NCBI RefSeq assembly: GCF_000420045.1
Contig: NZ_ATUE01000012.1
Coordinates: forward strand, 1 to 15,919
Origin: Perlucidibaca piscinae DSM 21586
Lineage (GTDB): Bacteria; Pseudomonadota; Gammaproteobacteria; Pseudomonadales; Moraxellaceae
Direction of reading: 5' to 3'
Length of the DNA stretch: 15,919 bases
Both the position numbers and the translations under genes were made by a program. The notes below the pieces were generated by a model, which saw only the letters and a program-made list of their open reading frames with translations, ran no database searches and had not been told where the DNA came from. Shown here piece by piece: positions 1 to 12,852 of the stretch (position 1 is the stretch's first letter; each line of letters opens with the position of its first letter).

Positions 1-300
1 CCGGGCACCATCAAGCCGCACACCCGTTTCGAATCGGAAGTGTACGTGCTGTCGAAGGAAGAGGGCGGCCGTCACACCCCGTTCTTCAAGGGCTACCGTC
101 CGCAGTTCTACTTCCGTACCACCGACGTGACCGGTGCCATCGAGCTGCCGGAAGGCGTCGAGATGGTGATGCCGGGTGACAACATCAAGATGGACGTCAC
201 CCTGATCGCCCCGATCGCGATGGAAGAAGGTCTGCGCTTCGCCATCCGTGAAGGCGGCCGCACCGTCGGTGCCGGCGTCGTCGCCAAGATCCACGCCTGA
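1..300 (+). CDS. tuf: Elongation factor Tu, C-terminal end (5' truncated by window edge)
   Basis: EF-Tu delivers aminoacyl-tRNA to the ribosomal A site as a GTP-bound ternary complex in the cytoplasm. The reading frame is open from base 1 and ends at TGA 298-300, giving the last 99 residues. These form most of domain 3, with the recognisable family stretches GGRHTPFFKGYRPQFYFRTT, then VMPGDNIKMDV, and the terminal GGRTVGAGVVAKI. EF-Tu is normally about 396 residues, so roughly 297 residues lie outside the window. The gene precedes tRNA-Trp and secE, the usual position of the tufB copy in non-enteric Gammaproteobacteria. A second tuf begins at 15590. Identity is certain; which copy is called tufA or tufB is convention. 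Confidence 0.97.
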   Translation, partial: PGTIKPHTRFESEVYVLSKEEGGRHTPFFKGYRPQFYFRTTDVTGAIELPEGVEMVMPGDNIKMDVTLIAPIAMEEGLRFAIREGGRTVGAGVVAKIHA

Positions 301-317
301 GGCGAAACTGCAGCACC

Positions 318-341
318 GGCCCGGATCGCGTGATCCGGGCC
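318..341 (+). other. Perfect 10-bp hairpin between tuf and tRNA-Trp
   Basis: Arms GGCCCGGATC (318-327) and GATCCGGGCC (332-341) pair perfectly around a GCGT loop. The sequence after it (gctacatcac) has no T-run, so it is not a standard intrinsic terminator. It lies 18 nt after the tuf stop and 10 nt before the tRNA. Inference: it protects the 3' end of tuf mRNA and/or directs processing that separates the mRNA from the tRNA precursor. Confidence 0.7.
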
Positions 342-351
342 GCTACATCAC

Positions 352-427
352 AGGCCAGTAGTTCAATTGGTAGAGCACCGGTCTCCAAAACCGGGTGTTG
401 GGGGTTCGAGTCCCTCCTGGCCTGCCA
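352..427 (+). tRNA. tRNA-Trp (anticodon CCA)
   Basis: The 76-nt cloverleaf folds completely. The acceptor stem is 352-358 with 417-423, the D stem 361-364 with 373-376, the anticodon stem 378-382 with 390-394, and the T stem 400-404 with 412-416 around loop TTCGAGT. The anticodon CCA is at 385-387, with G424 as discriminator and an encoded CCA end at 425-427. It reads UGG codons as tryptophan. The sequence matches E. coli tRNA-Trp closely through the D and anticodon arms. It sits between tuf and secE on the same strand and is probably processed from a tuf-trnW(-secE) transcript, since no clear promoter is visible in the 51 nt before it. Confidence 0.98.
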
Positions 428-432
428 TTTTC

Positions 433-452
433 AAGCGCGGTAACGCGTTTTT
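433..452 (+). terminator. Weak terminator-like hairpin after tRNA-Trp
   Basis: Five nt after the tRNA CCA end, AAGCGCG (433-439) and CGCGTTT (444-450) pair over 7 bp (one G-U) around a GTAA tetraloop of the GNRA class. The 3' arm runs into a T5 tract (448-452). The stem is short, so termination would be partial; an alternative role is defining the 3' processing end of the tRNA. It would lower read-through from tuf-trnW into secE-nusG. Confidence 0.5.
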
Positions 453-474
453 GTCGTGTCTGAGAGTCTGATTT

Positions 475-843
475 ATGTCGGCACCGGTCGAGACAGTTCG
501 TGATCCGGCGAATGTGATCAAGTGGATTGCGGTGGTGGCGCTGCTGATAGCCGCCACGCTGGTGAATCGTTTCCTGCCTGAGCTGTCAGTGGTCTGGCGT
601 GCGCTGGCTATGGTCTCGCTGGGTCTGGTCGCGCTGGTGCTGGCCTTGCTGACCCAGCAGGGCAAAGCCTTTGTCGATCTGCTGCGTCAGGCGCAGGTCG
701 AATTGCGCAAGGTTGTCTGGCCGACAAAGCCTGAAACCTGGCAAACCACCCTGATCGTGCTCGTCGTCGTGCTGGTCATGTCGCTCCTGCTCTGGGGCAT
801 GGACTCGTTGTTTGGTCTGGCCATTTCGGCCGTGATTGGTTGA
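475..843 (+). CDS. secE: Preprotein translocase subunit SecE
   Basis: SecE is the small clamp subunit that stabilises SecY in the inner-membrane SecYEG protein channel. The 122-residue product has three hydrophobic segments, at about residues 14-34, 40-60 and 91-119. This is the three-span form seen in E. coli (about 127 residues), not the single-span form of many other bacteria. The conserved amphipathic motif ELRKVVWPTKPE lies at 76-87, just before the essential third span. The ATG at 475 has only a poor upstream match to the ribosome-binding consensus (gagag, about 10 nt before), but no other start fits. nusG follows after 11 nt, the classic secE-nusG pair. Identification is secure from motif, topology and position. 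Confidence 0.97.
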   Translation: MSAPVETVRDPANVIKWIAVVALLIAATLVNRFLPELSVVWRALAMVSLGLVALVLALLTQQGKAFVDLLRQAQVELRKVVWPTKPETWQTTLIVLVVVLVMSLLLWGMDSLFGLAISAVIG

Positions 844-854
844 TCGGAGGAAAC

Positions 855-1388
855 ATGAGCATGCGTTGGTTTGTGGTGCACGCCTACTCCGGTTTCGAGA
901 AGCAGGTCATGCGCTCGCTGCAGGAACGTGTCCGTCTCGCCGAGATGGAAGATCAGTTTGGCGAGATCCTGGTGCCGACCGAAGACGTCGTGGAAATGAA
1001 GAACGGCGTCAAGCGCAAGACCGAACGCAAGTTCTTCCCGGGTTACGTGCTGGTGCAGATGGAAATGAACGATGCCACCTGGCACCTGGTGAAGGAGTGC
1101 CCCAAGGTGCTCGGCTTCATCGGCGGCAAGGCGGACAAGCCGGCTCCGATCACTGATCGCGAAGCGGACATCATTCTCAACCGCATGCGTACCACCACGG
1201 ATGCGCCGCGTCCCAAGACCCTGTTCGAGCCGGGTGAAGTGGTGCGTGTCAATGACGGTCCGTTCGCGGACTTCAACGGCACGGTCGAGGAAGTCAATTA
1301 CGAGAAGAATCGTCTCCGCGTGGCGGTGATGATTTTCGGTCGCTCGACCCCGGTCGAGCTGGAATTCACTCAGGTCGAAAAGGCCTGA
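855..1388 (+). CDS. nusG: Transcription termination/antitermination factor NusG
   Basis: NusG binds the beta' clamp of RNA polymerase through its N-terminal NGN domain and Rho or ribosomal protein S10 through its C-terminal KOW domain, coupling transcription to termination or translation. The 177-residue product carries the NGN domain (about 1-110, with FFPGYVLVQM at 60-69) and the KOW domain (about 127-160, with VRVNDGPFADFNG). Length is close to E. coli NusG (181). The frame is open from a TTG at 840 that overlaps the secE stop, but GGAGG at 846-850 and the family N-terminus point to ATG 855 (4 nt from the ribosome-binding site) or ATG 861 (10 nt). I chose 855 because it gives MSMRWFVVHAYSG. 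It is 11 nt downstream of secE and probably cotranscribed. Confidence 0.96.
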   Translation: MSMRWFVVHAYSGFEKQVMRSLQERVRLAEMEDQFGEILVPTEDVVEMKNGVKRKTERKFFPGYVLVQMEMNDATWHLVKECPKVLGFIGGKADKPAPITDREADIILNRMRTTTDAPRPKTLFEPGEVVRVNDGPFADFNGTVEEVNYEKNRLRVAVMIFGRSTPVELEFTQVEKA

Positions 1389-1392
1389 GTCA

Positions 1393-1432
1393 GGCAGCGT
1401 CAGCTGCCACCACCGACGGATAGGCCGTCGGT
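1393..1432 (+). other. Two adjacent hairpins in the nusG-rplK spacer
   Basis: The first hairpin pairs GGCAGC (1393-1398) with GCTGCC (1403-1408) around GTCA. The second pairs ACCGACGG (1412-1419) with CCGTCGGT (1425-1432) around ATAGG. Both stems are perfect. No T-run follows, so read-through into rplK is expected. They separate the nusG reading frame from the likely L1-binding site. No convincing -35/-10 pair was seen in this 89-nt spacer. Confidence 0.6.
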
Positions 1433-1440
1433 ATCACAAC

Positions 1441-1465
1441 GGGGAGCCGCAAGGCGCTTGTACCC
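1441..1465 (+). promoter_or_regulatory. Likely L1-binding translational operator of rplK-rplA
   Basis: A GCC/GGC stem (1446-1448 with 1453-1455) capped by a GCAA tetraloop sits inside a GGG/CCC stem (1441-1443 with 1463-1465). The unpaired sides are asymmetric: GA on the 5' side and GCTTGTA on the 3' side. Known biology: in many bacteria L1 represses the rplK-rplA mRNA by binding a short leader element of this kind that imitates its 23S rRNA site. Here the element ends directly before the rplK ribosome-binding site (acgga, 1466-1470) and start codon (1478). Position and shape support the call; the exact match to the L1 consensus was judged from memory. Confidence 0.6.
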
Positions 1466-1477
1466 ACGGAGCATGTC

Positions 1478-1909
1478 ATGGCCAAGAAAATCGAAGCCTA
1501 CATCAAGCTGCAGGTTGCTGCAGGCAAGGCAAACCCGTCGCCACCCATCGGTCCGGCTCTCGGTCAGAAGGGCGTCAACATCATGGAATTCTGCAAGGCC
1601 TTCAACGCCGCCACGCAGAAGATGGAAGTCGGTCAGCCGATTCCCGTCGTGATCACGGTCTATTCCGACCGTTCCTTCACCTTCGTCATGAAGACCCCGC
1701 CGGCAACCTACCTGCTCAAGAAGGCCGCTGGCCTGAAGAGCGGTTCGCCGCGTCCGAACAGCCAGAAGGTCGGCAAGGTCACTCGCGCCCAGCTGGAAGA
1801 AATCGCCACCATCAAGAAGGCCGACCTGACGGCCGCTGACATGGACGCCGCCGTGCGTACCATCGCCGGTTCCGCCCGTTCCATGGGCCTCGATGTCGAA
1901 GGAGTCTGA
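1478..1909 (+). CDS. rplK: 50S ribosomal protein L11
   Basis: L11 binds the GTPase-associated region of 23S rRNA at the base of the stalk, is the target region of thiopeptide antibiotics, and is needed for RelA activation in the stringent response. The product is 143 residues (E. coli 142). The N-terminal domain carries the conserved PPIGPALGQKGVNIM at 22-36, and the rRNA-binding C-terminal domain fills about residues 75-143. The ATG at 1478 follows acgga (1466-1470) by 7 nt. rplA starts 2 nt after the stop with its ribosome-binding site inside rplK, so translation of the two is likely coupled and both would respond to the leader element at 1441-1465. Confidence 0.98.
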   Translation: MAKKIEAYIKLQVAAGKANPSPPIGPALGQKGVNIMEFCKAFNAATQKMEVGQPIPVVITVYSDRSFTFVMKTPPATYLLKKAAGLKSGSPRPNSQKVGKVTRAQLEEIATIKKADLTAADMDAAVRTIAGSARSMGLDVEGV

Positions 1910-1911
1910 TC

Positions 1912-2610
1912 ATGGCCAAGCTGAGCAAGCGTCAAGCCGCCATCAAGGCGCAACTGGTTCCGGGCAAGTTCTACAGCATCGAAGAGGCCGTGGCCCTGCT
2001 GGGTTCGCTGCCGCCGGCGAAGTTCAAGGAATCCATCGATGTCGCCGTCAACCTCGGCATCGATCCGCGCAAGTCTGACCAGGTCGTTCGTGGCGCCACC
2101 GTGCTCCCGGCCGGTACCGGCAAGACCGTGCGCGTTGCCGTGTTCGCCCAGGGTGCCAACGCCGAAGCCGCCAAGGCTGCGGGTGCTGACATCGTCGGTT
2201 TCGACGACCTGGCCGAGTCCATCCTCGCCGGCAACCTCGACTTCGACGTCGTCATCGCTTCGCCGGACGCCATGCGCGTGGTCGGCAAGCTCGGTACCGT
2301 GCTCGGTCCGCGCGGTCTCATGCCGAACCCCAAGGTCGGCACCGTGACGCCGGATGTGGCCACTGCCGTCAAGAACGCCAAGGCTGGTCAGGTTCGCTAC
2401 CGCGTCGACAAGGGCGGCATCATCCACGCTCCGGTGGGCCAGCTCGGCTTCGCAGCCGATGCCATCCGCCAGAACGTCGAAGCCCTGGTCTCCGACCTGA
2501 AGAAGGCCAAGCCGGCTACCAGCAAGGGCGTGTACCTGCAGAAGGTCACCCTGTCGACCACGATGGGCCCGGGTCTGGCCATCGATCTGTCGACGCTGGC
2601 AGCTCAGTAA
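1912..2610 (+). CDS. rplA: 50S ribosomal protein L1
   Basis: L1 forms the mobile stalk on the E-site side of the large subunit, helps release deacylated tRNA, and in many bacteria represses its own operon at the mRNA. The product is 232 residues (E. coli 234). Conserved family segments include VLPAGTGK (64-71), LGPRGLMPNPKVGTV (131-145) and TMGPG (217-221), the last two belonging to the RNA-binding domain. The start at 1912 is fixed by GGAG at 1901-1904 and by the 2-nt gap from rplK. The ribosome-binding site overlaps the end of rplK, suggesting coupling. No anomalies. Confidence 0.98.
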   Translation: MAKLSKRQAAIKAQLVPGKFYSIEEAVALLGSLPPAKFKESIDVAVNLGIDPRKSDQVVRGATVLPAGTGKTVRVAVFAQGANAEAAKAAGADIVGFDDLAESILAGNLDFDVVIASPDAMRVVGKLGTVLGPRGLMPNPKVGTVTPDVATAVKNAKAGQVRYRVDKGGIIHAPVGQLGFAADAIRQNVEALVSDLKKAKPATSKGVYLQKVTLSTTMGPGLAIDLSTLAAQ

Positions 2611-2618
2611 GAAACATT

Positions 2619-2642
2619 CGTGGCCGGCTTCGGCGGGCCACG
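2619..2642 (+). other. UUCG hairpin just after rplA
   Basis: CGTGGCC (2619-2625) pairs with GGCCACG (2636-2642). Inside, GC/GC closes a C(TTCG)G tetraloop at 2628-2633, with one G-G mismatch. It begins 9 nt after the rplA stop. The downstream sequence (ttcggacttt) has only a weak T content, so termination would be inefficient at best. A 3'-end stabilising or processing element is equally possible. Confidence 0.6.
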
Positions 2643-2648
2643 TTCGGA

Positions 2649-2683
2649 CTTTGAATTCGCCTCTTCGGGGGCGGGCGTCAAAG
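2649..2683 (+). other. Long UUCG hairpin at the start of the rplJ leader
   Basis: CTTTGA (2649-2654) pairs with TCAAAG (2678-2683), and inside it CGCCTC (2658-2663) pairs with GGGGCG (2668-2673) around a TTCG loop (2664-2667). GG 2646-2647 could also pair with CC 2685-2686. That extension would compete with the lower stem of the L10 element that starts at 2684, so two alternative folds are possible. Inference only. Confidence 0.5.
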
Positions 2684-2748
2684 ACCACAGGCGCCGACGG
2701 CTTCGGTCAGTCGGCTTAAACCATCAGCCTGGGCAGACGCGGTGTGGT
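2684..2748 (+). promoter_or_regulatory. L10 leader: autoregulatory binding site for L10-(L12)4
   Basis: Known biology: the L10-L12 complex represses rplJL translation by binding the rplJ leader, which imitates its 23S rRNA site. Visible here are the hallmark segments of that leader: AAGACCACAGGCG on the 5' side and GGGCAGACGCGGTG on the 3' side. ACCACA (2684-2689) pairs with TGTGGT (2743-2748), and GGC (2690-2692) pairs with GCC (2727-2729). The 12-nt one-sided bulge (2731-2742) is the likely L10 contact. The element is capped by a hairpin, GCCGAC (2693-2698) with GTCGGC (2710-2715), around an inner C(TTCG)G loop. It lies about 100 nt before the rplJ start, as expected for the family. Confidence 0.8.
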
Positions 2749-2768
2749 TTCGAGGCAGTCGCTTTGTA

Positions 2769-2820
2769 ACCCCCGCGCGCAGCTAGCGCTGCAAATGGGG
2801 TCGGCGGGTTCGCCCGCCGA
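2769..2820 (+). promoter_or_regulatory. Paired hairpins before the rplJ ribosome-binding site
   Basis: ACCCC (2769-2773) can pair with GGGGT (2797-2801), enclosing GCAGC (2779-2783) with GCTGC (2788-2792). Directly after, TCGGCGGG (2801-2808) and CCCGCCGA (2813-2820) form a perfect 8-bp stem around TTCG. T2801 is shared, so at most one of the two stems uses it. The second hairpin ends 13 nt before the strong AGGAGGT (2834-2840). These probably transmit the L10-bound or free state of the leader to the rplJ start; no T-run marks a terminator. Confidence 0.55.
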
Positions 2821-2844
2821 TGAAACATAGTTTAGGAGGTTACA

Positions 2845-3351
2845 ATGACTCTGCGACTCGAAGGTAAGAAAGAGATCGTTGAAGCGGTAAATCAAGCCGC
2901 TTCGACCGCTTTCGCTGCTGTCGTTGCCGACTACCGTGGCCTGACTGTTGGTCAGCTGACTCAGCTGCGCAGCCAGGCTCGCGAGAAGCAAGTGTATCTG
3001 CGCGTTGTTCGCAACACGCTGCTGCGCCGTGCGCTCGCCGGTACGCCGTTCAACGTCTTGGATGACTCGCTGGTTGGTCCGACCATCATTGCGCTTTCGC
3101 TGTCCGAGAACGACATGGGCGCTGCTGCCCGTATCTTCCAGGATTTCCAGAAAGACAATCCGAAGGCCCCCCTGGCCGTCAAGGCGCTGTCCATCGACGG
3201 CAAGCTCTATGGCGCCAAGGAAATCGACGTTGTCGCCAAGCTGCCGAACCGTGAACAGGCTCTGACCATGTTCGCATCCGTGCTGCAGGCTCCGATCTCG
3301 AAGTTCGCCCGACTGATGACGTCGGTGAAAGAACAGAAAGAAGCTGCCTGA
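2845..3351 (+). CDS. rplJ: 50S ribosomal protein L10
   Basis: L10 anchors the L7/L12 dimers to 23S rRNA and so builds the stalk that recruits EF-Tu, EF-G and other translational GTPases. The complex also represses its own mRNA. The product is 168 residues (E. coli 165). The rRNA-binding N-terminal domain contains DYRGL (29-33) and VVRNTLLRRAL (54-64). The C-terminal helix that carries the L12 dimers covers about 135-168, ending in SVKEQKEAA. ATG 2845 is preceded by a near-perfect AGGAGGT (2834-2840), the best ribosome-binding site in the window. An 11-bp tandem duplication overlaps the stop. rplL follows after 47 nt. Confidence 0.98.
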   Translation: MTLRLEGKKEIVEAVNQAASTAFAAVVADYRGLTVGQLTQLRSQAREKQVYLRVVRNTLLRRALAGTPFNVLDDSLVGPTIIALSLSENDMGAAARIFQDFQKDNPKAPLAVKALSIDGKLYGAKEIDVVAKLPNREQALTMFASVLQAPISKFARLMTSVKEQKEAA

Positions 3352-3365
3352 TCACTGCCTGATCA
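3344..3365 (+). repeat. 11-bp tandem duplication at the rplJ stop codon
   Basis: CTGCCTGATCA occurs at 3344-3354 and again at 3355-3365 with no gap. The first copy supplies the last coding bases and the TGA of rplJ, and the second is in the rplJ-rplL spacer. Each copy contains the palindrome TGATCA. It looks like a local slippage duplication. Confidence 0.9.
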
Positions 3366-3398
3366 CCACACCAATTTAAACCCTCTGGGAGATTGAAA

Positions 3399-3770
3399 AT
3401 GGCTCTGTCCAAAGACGATATTCTGAATGCTGTTGCCGAAATGACCGTGATGGAACTGGTCGACCTGATTTCGGCTGTTGAAGAGAAGTTCGGCGTGTCC
3501 GCCGCTGCCGTGGCTGTTGCCGCTGCTCCGGGCGCCGCTGCTGCCGCTGCTGAAGAACAGACCGAATTCAACGTCGTGATGACCAGCTTCGGTGGCAACA
3601 AGGTTGCCGTCATCAAGGTTGTGCGCGAACTGACAGGCCTCGGCCTGAAGGAAGCCAAGGACCTCGTTGAAGCTGCTCCGAAGGCTGTCAAGGAAGCTGT
3701 GTCGAAGGACGAAGCTGCTGACATCAAGAAGAAGCTGGAAGAAGCTGGCGCAACCGTCGAAGTCAAGTAA
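3399..3770 (+). CDS. rplL: 50S ribosomal protein L7/L12
   Basis: L7/L12 is the multi-copy stalk protein that contacts EF-Tu, EF-G, IF2 and RF3 and stimulates GTP hydrolysis. The 123-residue product has the N-terminal dimerisation and L10-binding domain (about 1-33), an Ala-rich flexible hinge (35-52), and the globular C-terminal factor-binding domain (about 54-123) with KVAVIKVVRELTGLGLKEAK at 68-87. The frame is open from a TTG at 3393, but GGGAG (3387-3391) and the family N-terminus MALSKDDIL fix ATG 3399. It is expected at about four times the level of L10; a better start context or mRNA fold than rplJ would be needed and cannot be judged here. Confidence 0.98.
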   Translation: MALSKDDILNAVAEMTVMELVDLISAVEEKFGVSAAAVAVAAAPGAAAAAAEEQTEFNVVMTSFGGNKVAVIKVVRELTGLGLKEAKDLVEAAPKAVKEAVSKDEAADIKKKLEEAGATVEVK

Positions 3771-3789
3771 GTCTTGGCTCTATGGTGCG

Positions 3790-3809
3790 ACGCTGGCTGA
3801 TGCCAGTGT
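3790..3809 (+). other. Hairpin between rplL and the attenuator
   Basis: ACGCTGGC (3790-3797) pairs with GCCAGTGT (3802-3809) around TGAT, with one G-U pair. It lies 19 nt after the rplL stop and 7 nt before the terminator-like hairpin. In E. coli an RNase III processing site lies in the rplL-rpoB spacer; this stem or the longer one at 3888-3920 could be its counterpart, but that is inference. Confidence 0.5.
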
Positions 3810-3816
3810 GCAGCAT

Positions 3817-3848
3817 GGCTGGAGGCTCATGGAGCCTCCGGCCTTTTT
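3817..3848 (+). terminator. Attenuator (partial intrinsic terminator) between rplL and rpoB
   Basis: GGAGGCTC (3821-3828) pairs perfectly with GAGCCTCC (3832-3839) around ATG. GGCT/GGCC extends the stem to 12 bp with one U-G pair (3817-3820 with 3840-3843). T5 follows at 3844-3848. Known biology: in E. coli an attenuator at this place stops most transcripts so that rpoBC is expressed several-fold less than rplJL. No clear promoter lies between this hairpin and rpoB, so some read-through must occur. Confidence 0.85.
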
Positions 3849-3887
3849 CCGTTAATACGGACTGTTGTTGAAAACCGGCCAGAGTGC

Positions 3888-3945
3888 CGGCCTCAGGGAT
3901 GACGCGGATTCCTGAGGCCGTCACTTTGCTGAACATGAAGTGACG
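3888..3945 (+). other. Two long, partly exclusive hairpins in the rpoB leader
   Basis: CGGCCTCAGGGAT (3888-3900) pairs with ATTCCTGAGGCCG (3908-3920) over 13 bp, with one G-U pair, around GACGCGG. CGTCACTT (3919-3926) pairs with AAGTGACG (3938-3945) over 8 bp. The two stems share C3919 and G3920, so their ends compete. Neither is followed by a T-run. They lie between the attenuator and the rpoB ribosome-binding site (GAGG, 3973-3976). Possible roles are RNase III cleavage, 5'-end protection of rpoBC mRNA, or control of rpoB translation. Confidence 0.6.
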
Positions 3946-3982
3946 CCCTTTCACAAGGCTCGAGCACAGTTTGAGGACCCAG

Positions 3983-8053
<4,071 letters not shown>

Positions 8054-8064
8054 GCCTGACGCGT

Positions 8065-8098
8065 GGCGGCGTCGCCGGACCCGGTCCGGGACGCCGCC
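8065..8098 (+). other. Very stable hairpin in the rpoB-rpoC spacer
   Basis: GGCGGCGTC (8065-8073) pairs perfectly with GACGCCGCC (8090-8098). After one bulged G (8074), CCGGAC (8075-8080) pairs with GTCCGG (8084-8089) around CCG. Fifteen base pairs, 13 of them G-C, occupy almost half of the 72-nt spacer. No T-run follows. It ends 15 nt before the rpoC ribosome-binding site and would keep ribosomes finishing rpoB from running straight into rpoC, or mark an mRNA processing point. Confidence 0.75.
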
Positions 8099-8125
8099 CC
8101 CACAAGTTGCTTTGGGAGAATTGCC

Positions 8126-12331
<4,206 letters not shown>

Positions 12332-12343
12332 GACAGAAGCGGG

Positions 12344-12375
12344 CGGTCCGGCTTCCTTGACGGGTGGCCGGACTG
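12344..12375. repeat. Inverted repeat centred on the rpsL -35 element
   Basis: GTCCGGC (12346-12352) and GCCGGAC (12367-12373) are perfect inverted arms 14 bp apart, extendable by G-U and C-G to 12344 and 12375. The dyad centre (12359.5) coincides with the centre of TTGACG (12357-12362), and the arm centres are 21 bp apart, two helical turns. It may be an operator or an RNA hairpin in the rpoC 3' untranslated region; GC-rich sequence makes chance repeats fairly likely. Confidence 0.5.
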
Positions 12376-12385
12376 CTCATAGAAT
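12357..12385 (+). promoter_or_regulatory. Sigma70-type promoter of the rpsL-rpsG-fusA-tuf (str) operon
   Basis: TTGACG (12357-12362) and TAGAAT (12380-12385) each match the sigma70 consensus at 5 of 6 positions and are 17 bp apart, the optimal spacing. This is the only near-consensus pair I found in a spacer of this window. The start point should fall near 12390-12393. The stretch after the -10 (GCGCAA) is GC-rich, a discriminator type associated with ppGpp-sensitive ribosomal promoters. It lies 25 nt after the rpoC stop and 75 nt before rpsL. Confidence 0.8.
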
Positions 12386-12396
12386 GCGCAACCCCG

Positions 12397-12427
12397 AAAA
12401 AGGAGCCACGCTGGCTCCTTTTTGCGG
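12397..12427 (+). terminator. Intrinsic terminator between rpoC and rpsL, at the rpsL start point
   Basis: AAAAAGGAGCCA (12397-12408) pairs perfectly with TGGCTCCTTTTT (12412-12423) around CGC. CCG (12394-12396) with CGG (12425-12427) can extend it past a bulged G. The T5 tract is in the 3' arm and a further T6 lies at 12432-12437. It should end rpoBC transcripts, and because the stem is an A5/T5-flanked dyad it could also act on the opposite strand. It begins only about 5 nt after the predicted rpsL start point. Confidence 0.85.
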
Positions 12428-12459
12428 TGCGTTTTTTCAACGGGAGAGAAAGAGCCGCT

Positions 12460-12834
12460 ATGGCAACCACCAACCAACTGATCCGCAAGGGTCGCCAGGC
12501 ACTGGTCGAGAAATCGGGCGTGCCGGCACTGAACGGCAGCCCGCAACGTCGCGGCGTCTGCACCCGCGTCTACACCACCACCCCGAAGAAGCCGAACTCG
12601 GCTCTGCGCAAGGTGTGCCGTGTGCGTCTGACCTCGGGTTTCGAAGTCAGCTCCTACATCGGCGGTGAAGGCCACAACCTGCAGGAACACAGCGTTGTTC
12701 TGATCCGCGGCGGTCGTGTCAAGGACCTCCCGGGTGTGCGTTACCACACCGTTCGTGGTTCGCTGGACTGTGCCGGCGTCAAGGGCCGCATGCAGTCGCG
12801 TTCCAAGTACGGTGCCAAGCGTCCCAAGAAGTAA
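12460..12834 (+). CDS. rpsL: 30S ribosomal protein S12
   Basis: S12 lines the decoding centre and controls tRNA-selection accuracy. The product is 124 residues, equal to E. coli. TTTPKKPNSALRK carries K43, and GGRVKDLPGVRYH carries K88 and D89, the last being the residue methylthiolated in E. coli. K43 and K88 are the wild-type, streptomycin-sensitive residues. The frame is open from 12364, but that upstream part covers the promoter and terminator; the family N-terminus MATTNQLIRKG fixes ATG 12460. The ribosome-binding match is GGGAG (12442-12446), 13 nt from the start, which is long, with a weaker AAAGAG closer in. It is the first gene of the str operon. Confidence 0.98.
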   Translation: MATTNQLIRKGRQALVEKSGVPALNGSPQRRGVCTRVYTTTPKKPNSALRKVCRVRLTSGFEVSSYIGGEGHNLQEHSVVLIRGGRVKDLPGVRYHTVRGSLDCAGVKGRMQSRSKYGAKRPKK

Positions 12835-12852
12835 TTCGCGGGCGCAGTAAGG

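Noticed and set aside
1708..2688. 326-codon minus-strand frame across rplK and rplA.
   Set aside because: Shadow of codon bias; no ribosome-binding site or family resemblance seen.
3852..3858. TTAATAC as a -10 element of an rpoB promoter.
   Set aside because: No acceptable -35 about 17 bp upstream, where the attenuator stem lies.
8063..8125. GTG at 8063 as an alternative rpoC start.
   Set aside because: The added 21 residues do not resemble any RpoC N-terminus, they are encoded by the spacer hairpin, and GGGAG is correctly placed for TTG 8126.
12364..12459. Extended rpsL reading frame from 12364.
   Set aside because: It starts upstream of the predicted transcription start and runs through the terminator; S12 proteins begin at MATxNQL.
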